Assembly: GCA_030613285.1 (NCBI GenBank)
Contig: JAUWME010000002.1
Span: 1-19,099, forward strand
Reading direction: 5' to 3'
Source of the DNA: Candidatus Zymogenus sp.
Lineage (GTDB): Bacteria; Desulfobacterota; Zymogenia; Zymogenales; Zymogenaceae
DNA length: 19,099 nucleotides
Shown here: positions 15,233 to 19,099 of the stretch, in pieces
Layout: each line of letters begins with the position of its first letter
Position numbering within the stretch: position 1 is the first letter of the stretch
Made by a program: the position numbers and the translations under genes
The notes under the pieces: model-generated
Seen by the model: only the letters and a program-made list of their open reading frames with translations
Told to the model about the DNA's origin: nothing
Databases searched by the model: none

Positions 15233-15345
15233 TTTGGCTCCTTGGTTTATTATCTAAAAGCTAAAGACAACAGAGATGTCTTGTGTGATTGCATTTGAAC
15301 AATAAATTTTCATTATATACGAAAAGCCTGGTATTGTCAAGTCTT

Positions 15346-15566
15346 TTACTTAAATTTTGCGAGTTCAATATCTGTCAGTTTTAATAGATATTCAACTACA
15401 TCTTCCTTTATCTCTGAACAGATTATCTCAAAGATTGTTTCGGGTTGCTCCAGAATTTCCTTGAAAATACTCAAAACCTCTGGTACGATAATTGTAATTT
15501 TATAGATGCTTCACCTTTTTCTTGAGTTATTTGTTTAAAAACTTCTAAAGGAAAAGCGTCTTCTTT
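15346..15566 (-). pseudogene. Broken reverse-strand coding remnant, family uncertain
   Basis: Two peptide-like stretches lie in different minus-strand frames. The upstream one (about 15566 to 15490) reads KEDAFPLEVFKQITQEKGEA and then degenerates. The downstream one, open from 15510 to the stop at 15346-15348, reads IIVPEVLSIFKEILEQPETI and then contains EDVVEYLLKLTDIELAKFK before the stop. The amphipathic pattern 'EYLLKL..IEL..F' faintly recalls the N-terminal region of mutator-type transposases, but there is no catalytic core and no inverted repeats were found. It may be a decayed gene fragment carried with the insert. The rest of 15233-15674 shows no intact gene and is AT-rich. Confidence 0.3.
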
Positions 15567-15674
15567 TCAAGCCTTTTAAATTTACACAAAATATTGTTAT
15601 CTACCGAATATTGTGTTTGAGGCATTAATCCAAAAGTTAAGCTGAAATAGTATTGGTTTATTAAGGGGGCAACT

Positions 15675-16421
15675 GTGTTACAAATCAATAAAGCGTTTTC
15701 GTATCCATTTGAGGATAGAGAGTGGCCCATAAAGATACTCGTTGGCACAGCACTGAGCGCTTTTCCGATTGCAAGTTTCATTACTGTTGGTTACAGCTAC
15801 AGAATCTTTAAGTGGGTCTTAAACGGTGAAGAGCCGTATATGCCAGAGTGGGATGATTTTAAGACGTTACTAATCCAGGGGTTCTGGTTATTTCTCATAA
15901 ACCTCTGCTATATTATCGTTCCCATGGTTGTCGGTTTTTTCGGCCTTTTCGTCATCCTGTTGGGGATTCCGTTTGTGATGTTTGATAATAGCACTATGGC
16001 GGTTGGGGCCATAACAATATTGGTAGGGATTTTTATCATTGTGATTAGCTTTTTCCTTGGGTTGTTGGTTATGTTTATGTATCCTATGGCAGTGGCGAAT
16101 TACGCAAAAAATGACGAGAAATTTGCGGCCGCATTCAGCATATTTGAGATACTCAAAAAAACGTTTACCGTCTTTGGAAACTATTTTCTCGCATTTGTCG
16201 TGTTGTATTCAGCCTTTTTTCTAATGATAATAGTACTATTTTTCCCCCTCGTGGGAATGTTTGTCTCGCTGTTATTTGTATTTTTTATTTATTTTATATC
16301 CTATCTCCTGTGGCCCGCCCTCTTTGGTTCGGCCTGTGCCGGGGCGTTCTTAGAAGATATGGTTACTGGGACTGCTGTTAAGCAGAAAGTGAAAAAGGTT
16401 GTGAAACCAAAACAGCCGTAG
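15675..16421 (+). CDS. DUF4013-like polytopic membrane protein
   Basis: 248 residues, strongly hydrophobic. After a cytosolic head (INKAFSYPFEDREWPIK) there are about six transmembrane segments: roughly 20-45, 68-95, 100-130, 130-152, 172-195 and 200-232. The soluble loop after the first carries GYSYRIFKWVLNGEEPYMPEWDDFK, the hallmark of DUF4013 proteins ('GY.yr...nv..Ge...lPeWd'). The tail is Lys-rich (KVKKVVKPKQP), consistent with a cytoplasmic C-terminus. Function is unknown for the family. The start is the GTG at 15675, with AAGGGGG at 15663-15669; no ATG is available at the head. The first codons are duplicated at 14893 with a better ribosome site, so the present start may be secondary. 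Confidence 0.8.
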   Translation: MLQINKAFSYPFEDREWPIKILVGTALSAFPIASFITVGYSYRIFKWVLNGEEPYMPEWDDFKTLLIQGFWLFLINLCYIIVPMVVGFFGLFVILLGIPFVMFDNSTMAVGAITILVGIFIIVISFFLGLLVMFMYPMAVANYAKNDEKFAAAFSIFEILKKTFTVFGNYFLAFVVLYSAFFLMIIVLFFPLVGMFVSLLFVFFIYFISYLLWPALFGSACAGAFLEDMVTGTAVKQKVKKVVKPKQP

Positions 16422-16519
16422 GGTGGAGCTTCGTCTCGTTCGGTTATTTACTTGGTTGTCGGAGGTTTTAGGCCGAGTGATTAATAGATCAATCTTCTGG
16501 TGGTTTTTAATGAGGGTGG

Positions 16520-16545
16520 CACTGACAAACTTTTACTTGTCAGTG
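16520..16545. terminator. Hairpin between convergent genes
   Basis: CACTGACAA (16520-16528) and TTGTCAGTG (16537-16545) form a perfect 9-bp stem with an 8-base loop. It lies between the end of the plus-strand DUF4013-like gene and the end of the minus-strand STAS-like gene. AT-rich sequence follows on the plus side (TTATATATTTTATTT). It is probably a bidirectional terminator. The remainder of 16422-16696 shows no gene I would support. Confidence 0.5.
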
Positions 16546-16696
16546 GACTTATATATTTTATTTAATACACGGGCAAACTTCTTCGCCCTTGAAACCAATG
16601 ACACCCCTTGACAACCATAGTTATCATCATTTGTGGCGCCGAAAAACGGCATGAAAGTTTTAATTGCAATTAGGAAAGAGGAAAAGTTCTCAACGA

Positions 16697-17098
16697 CTAT
16701 TCGTCAAAGCTATCCAGCCACGCTTCCGCCTCTTCGTAAGTGCCGAAGTTTCGAGTCGGTAAATCCATCTCGCTTTCCCTGTCAATTCTTTGAGATACGA
16801 TTTTCGATATTGCCTGTTCCATAATTCTTGCCACCCTGCCCTGTCCCTTTTCATTGGAGATGTTCTTCATTTCAATTAAGAGCTGGGTTACTTCTTTAGC
16901 TGGCGTTTTCAACTGGGAGACGTCGGTGATGCTGGTAAACCCACTTCTTACTTCAGACATCGCCCGTTTGTGGTCTTCCAACAGATTTGGAACATCGTCA
17001 AGTGCCTTCCAGAATCCCCTGAAGATAAAATGGGTTCGATTTTTTGTCTTGTCTACATACATCTCGTACCGTTCGTTTTTAGCAATCTCTTTTTTCAT
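16697..17098 (-). CDS. Small SpoIIAA/STAS-like domain protein
   Basis: 133 residues, soluble, no signal peptide. Pattern: an N-terminal beta strand pair (YEMYVDKTKNRTHFIFRGFW), a helix (LLEDHKRAMSEV), a central FTSITDVSQLKTP strand and loop, a long helix, the strand GRVARIMEQ, and a C-terminal FGTYEEAEAWLDSF. The strand-helix order and the closing 'F.tyeEAeaWL' segment are typical of SpoIIAA-like/STAS-fold proteins found singly in many bacteria. Their role is poorly defined, though some bind lipids or act in stress signalling. No canonical phosphorylatable Ser of anti-sigma antagonists is obvious beyond Ser/Thr in the FTSITD strand. AGGAG lies upstream of the ATG on the minus strand. Function is not assigned. 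Confidence 0.65.
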   Translation of the reverse strand: MKKEIAKNERYEMYVDKTKNRTHFIFRGFWKALDDVPNLLEDHKRAMSEVRSGFTSITDVSQLKTPAKEVTQLLIEMKNISNEKGQGRVARIMEQAISKIVSQRIDRESEMDLPTRNFGTYEEAEAWLDSFDE

Positions 17099-17271
17099 GG
17101 CTAATGTACTCCTATCATCGTATATATTAGTTAAAAAATATTCGATTCAGTTATTTAAGTCCTAAAAGCCCCTGAGCTGTCTTTGCAACCGAAGGTATTG
17201 GGGAGTGTAAATAGTATATTAGATGCAACCATTTTATGTCCTGTTGCACTTTGTTAGGGAGAGACATGGAG

Positions 17272-18039
17272 TTACTGCTTCTCCTCTATCTCAACCTCTT
17301 TAAGATCAAGGCTGTTGAGTTTCTTGAGTTTACCCGCGTCAAGTGTAAGCTCGCCCTTACCTACAGAATCCTTAAGGGCCTTGAGTTTTCTTATAGCTTC
17401 GTTGTAGCTTCTCTTGTAAAGCACTTCATTAGGCCTAAGCTCCATCGCCGTTTTGAAGGCCTCAAGCGCCCAAAAGTAATCACCCTTCCATTCCATGGCA
17501 ATCCTGCCCAGATTGTTGTGGGCGCGATGAATCTTTGGGTCTTTATCGATGGCAATAATATACTGGCTCCAGGCCTTGTCCCACTCCTTTTGTCCCTCAT
17601 AGGCAAGCCCCAAATTATAATAGTTCCAGCCATATTCCGGGTCGAGCTCAATCTCTGCCCGATAGGCATCAAAAGCGCTGTCATATTCCCCTCTGTACCA
17701 ATAAACTGTTCCCAGGGATAGATTTACGTATTTCATTTTTGGGTCGAGGGTCTTTGCCCTCGTAAATTCATTCAGGGCCTTGTCAAAGGTGGCGTCTTTG
17801 GTGTCAAAATCCGAATAGAGATATGCAATTCCAAGAAGGTAGTGCAGCACCGGGGCGTTGGGATTTTCCTTAGTCAGTCCCTCGTATTTTTTGGTAATTG
17901 TATCAAGTTTTCCATCAAGGTGCGCCTTCTCAATCTCCACTACCTTTGTTCTTAATAAGTCCTGGGCCAAAGCCGTCGTAAAAAAACAAACAACCAAAAA
18001 AAGAGAAAGAATAGCCACAAAAACATTTACTCTCTTCAT
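17272..18039 (-). CDS. Exported tetratricopeptide repeat (TPR) protein
   Basis: 255 residues. A signal peptide is clear: KR, a hydrophobic core VFVAILSLFLVVCFFTTA, and a likely cleavage ALA|Q near residue 25. At least four TPR motifs follow from about residue 60: APVLHYLLGIAYLYS, YVNLSLGTVYWYRGEYDSA, GWNYYNLGLAYEGQKEWDKA, and HRAHNNLGRIAMEWKGDYFWA. Each is followed by an acidic or Pro-containing turn such as LDP or DKDP. The C-terminus is charged and helical. The protein probably sits in the periplasm and mediates protein contacts; the partner is unknown. GAGG at 7 bases supports the ATG. Just beyond its 3' end TGCAAC (17224-17229) and GTTGCA (17243-17248) can form a 6-bp stem. The long plus-strand frame across this region is its shadow. 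Confidence 0.88.
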   Translation of the reverse strand: MKRVNVFVAILSLFLVVCFFTTALAQDLLRTKVVEIEKAHLDGKLDTITKKYEGLTKENPNAPVLHYLLGIAYLYSDFDTKDATFDKALNEFTRAKTLDPKMKYVNLSLGTVYWYRGEYDSAFDAYRAEIELDPEYGWNYYNLGLAYEGQKEWDKAWSQYIIAIDKDPKIHRAHNNLGRIAMEWKGDYFWALEAFKTAMELRPNEVLYKRSYNEAIRKLKALKDSVGKGELTLDAGKLKKLNSLDLKEVEIEEKQ

Positions 18040-18104
18040 ATAATTACCTCACTTTGTTTCATTTGAAAATTTCACTTGTTTTTTAGATTACGTGTTGATT
18101 TTAC

Positions 18105-18133
18105 ATATTACTAAAGTATGGTAGATTGTTCAA
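18105..18133 (-). promoter_or_regulatory. Possible promoter for the TPR gene
   Basis: On the minus strand TTGAAC (18133-18128), 17 bases, then TAATAT (18110-18105), about 65 bases before the TPR ATG. The match is moderate (four of six at each element). It is back to back with the promoter proposed for the FabK-like gene. Confidence 0.35.
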
Positions 18134-18151
18134 GGTTAAAGTGCCTTTAAA

Positions 18152-18187
18152 ATTGATATTTTAGTTGATATTTAAATTGACATTTTA
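18152..18187 (+). repeat. Three 12-bp direct repeats upstream of the FabK-like promoter
   Basis: ATTGATATTTTA (18152-18163), GTTGATATTTAA (18164-18175) and ATTGACATTTTA (18176-18187) are contiguous units with the core TTGAnATTT. They end 12 bases before the proposed -35. The spacing and placement suggest a multi-site operator or activator region, possibly shared with the divergent TPR gene. Confidence 0.55.
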
Positions 18188-18199
18188 ATCCAATTTTCC

Positions 18200-18228
18200 T
18201 TTACCAAAGAAAGAAATGATACTATACT
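18200..18228 (+). promoter_or_regulatory. Sigma-70 type promoter for the FabK-like gene
   Basis: TTTACC (18200-18205), exactly 17 bases, TATACT (18223-18228, five of six to the -10 consensus). Transcription would start near 18235, about 25 bases before the ATG. Confidence 0.6.
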
Positions 18229-18259
18229 TTGACAGAAAATAAAATAACAGGGGGTAATA

Positions 18260-19099
18260 ATGTTCAAGACCGAACTTTGCGAAATTCTTGGGATTGAGTA
18301 TCCAATTATTCAAGGGGGAATGGTTTGGATTTGTTTTCATGAACTTTGCTCTGCAGTGTCAGAGGCAGGAGGGCTTGGGGTTTTAGCTTCTGGCAGTATG
18401 TCGTTAGATGAGCTAAAAAGTGAGATTGAACTTGTGAAAGAACGCACTAAAAAACCTTTTGGGGTGAACATTCCCCTATTAAGGCCGGATGCCGAGGACC
18501 TCATAAATACGACAATTGAGGGTGGGGCGGATGTTATTGCCACATCTGCCGGAAGCCCAAAACGCTTTACGGCAAAGATAAAAGATGCGGGGCTGAAGGT
18601 GATTCATGTATCTCCAAACGTGTCCCTTGCAAAAAAAGGGATGGAGTGTGGCGTGGATGCGATTGTTGTTGAGGGAATAGAGGCCGGTGGGCACAACGGT
18701 TTTGATGAGATAACCACGATGGCCCTTGTCCCGCAGGTGGTGGACAGGGTCGATATCCCCGTTGTGGCAGCAGGGGGGATTGCAGATGGCAGGGGTTTTG
18801 TGGCGGCACTGGCGCTGGGGGCGATGGGTGTTCAGGTGGGGACACGCTTTGCTGCAACCCATGAGGCCAAAGCGCACCCAAACTTCAAGGAGGCCATTGT
18901 AAACGTTACAGATACTGGAACGGTCTTGACTGCCAGGAGTATTGCGCCCGCAAGGGGGATAAAAAATTCACTTACCGAGAGGATTGTCAAAGCGGAGATG
19001 GAGGGTGCTTCACCGGAGGAGCTTTATGATCTTCTTGGCGAAGGGCGCTCCCAATTGGCAGCCAAAGAGGGAGACATTGATGAGGGGACGGTCTATTGC
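18260..19099 (+). CDS. FabK / nitronate monooxygenase family flavoprotein (3' truncated by window edge)
   Basis: 280 codons are visible and the frame is open to the last base; the family usually runs to 310-350. It is a TIM-barrel FMN enzyme. The N-terminus reads LGIEYPIIQGGMVWI, followed by VSEAGGLGVLASGSM (flavin-binding), KPFGVNIPLL, ATSAGSP, and VEGIEAGGHNG with the active-site His. VVAAGGIADGRGFVAALALGAMGVQVGTRF is the phosphate-binding segment. This matches enoyl-ACP reductase II (FabK), the last step of the fatty-acid elongation cycle, but the close relatives called nitronate monooxygenase share all these motifs. AGGGGG (18249-18254) precedes the ATG at 18260. No other fab gene is in view, so the exact reaction stays open. 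Confidence 0.82.
   Translation, partial: MFKTELCEILGIEYPIIQGGMVWICFHELCSAVSEAGGLGVLASGSMSLDELKSEIELVKERTKKPFGVNIPLLRPDAEDLINTTIEGGADVIATSAGSPKRFTAKIKDAGLKVIHVSPNVSLAKKGMECGVDAIVVEGIEAGGHNGFDEITTMALVPQVVDRVDIPVVAAGGIADGRGFVAALALGAMGVQVGTRFAATHEAKAHPNFKEAIVNVTDTGTVLTARSIAPARGIKNSLTERIVKAEMEGASPEELYDLLGEGRSQLAAKEGDIDEGTVYC

Noticed and set aside
16423..16611. 62-codon plus-strand frame after the DUF4013-like gene
   Set aside because: No ribosome site, GTG start directly after the previous stop, and it runs through the perfect convergent hairpin at 16520-16545.
17236..17721. 161-codon plus-strand frame over the TPR gene
   Set aside because: Shadow of the minus-strand TPR gene, which has a signal peptide, TPR motifs and a ribosome site.

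Overview
The window reads as a stretch of chromosome from an anaerobic, deltaproteobacterial-type bacterium (Desulfobacterota or a relative). This is an inference from gene content. The markers are a siroheme-based (Ahb) heme pathway with an AhbC-like radical SAM enzyme, a precorrin-2 dehydrogenase/HemA fusion, a CobA-HemD fusion, a c-di-AMP cyclase of the DacZ-like kind, a NtrC-like regulator and a small Cys-patterned protein. No rRNA, tRNA or CRISPR array was seen. Coding sequence is moderately AT-rich. Several intergenic gaps are strongly G/T-rich.

Layout. (1) 2-3690, plus strand: the end of a patatin-like phospholipase, a G-rich gap, a diadenylate cyclase overlapping dusB by 4 bases, and a degenerate NtrC-type regulator. 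(2) 3697-5306: a near-consensus sigma-70 promoter drives gmhA, which abuts a deoxyhypusine-synthase-like gene. (3) 5480-6324: a small membrane protein gene broken by a one-base frameshift, then a CheY-like receiver. (4) 6431-12580: a tetrapyrrole cluster of precorrin-2 dehydrogenase-HemA fusion, hemC (overlapping by 32 bases), cobA-hemD fusion, a REP-like repeat, and ahbC. Together these would convert glutamyl-tRNA to uroporphyrinogen III and on to precorrin-2/siroheme, and carry out one of the steps from siroheme to heme. HemB, AhbA/B and AhbD are not in the window. (5) 12864-14723: mnmG. (6) 14724-16421: a scrambled region with a truncated duplicate of the DUF4013-like gene, a small reverse-strand Cys protein, broken reverse-strand coding remnants, then the intact DUF4013-like gene. 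(7) 16697-18039, minus strand: a SpoIIAA/STAS-like protein and an exported TPR protein. (8) 18152-19099: three 12-bp direct repeats, a promoter, and the start of a FabK/nitronate monooxygenase family gene that runs off the end.

The strongest leads are: the DHS-like protein that appears to lack the DHS catalytic lysine; the NtrC-like protein stripped of sigma-54 contact and Walker B residues; the variant RHM motif in the cyclase; the fused, overlapping heme genes; and the 50-bp duplication bracketing a degraded insert. No defence system or other wholly new multi-gene system was evident.
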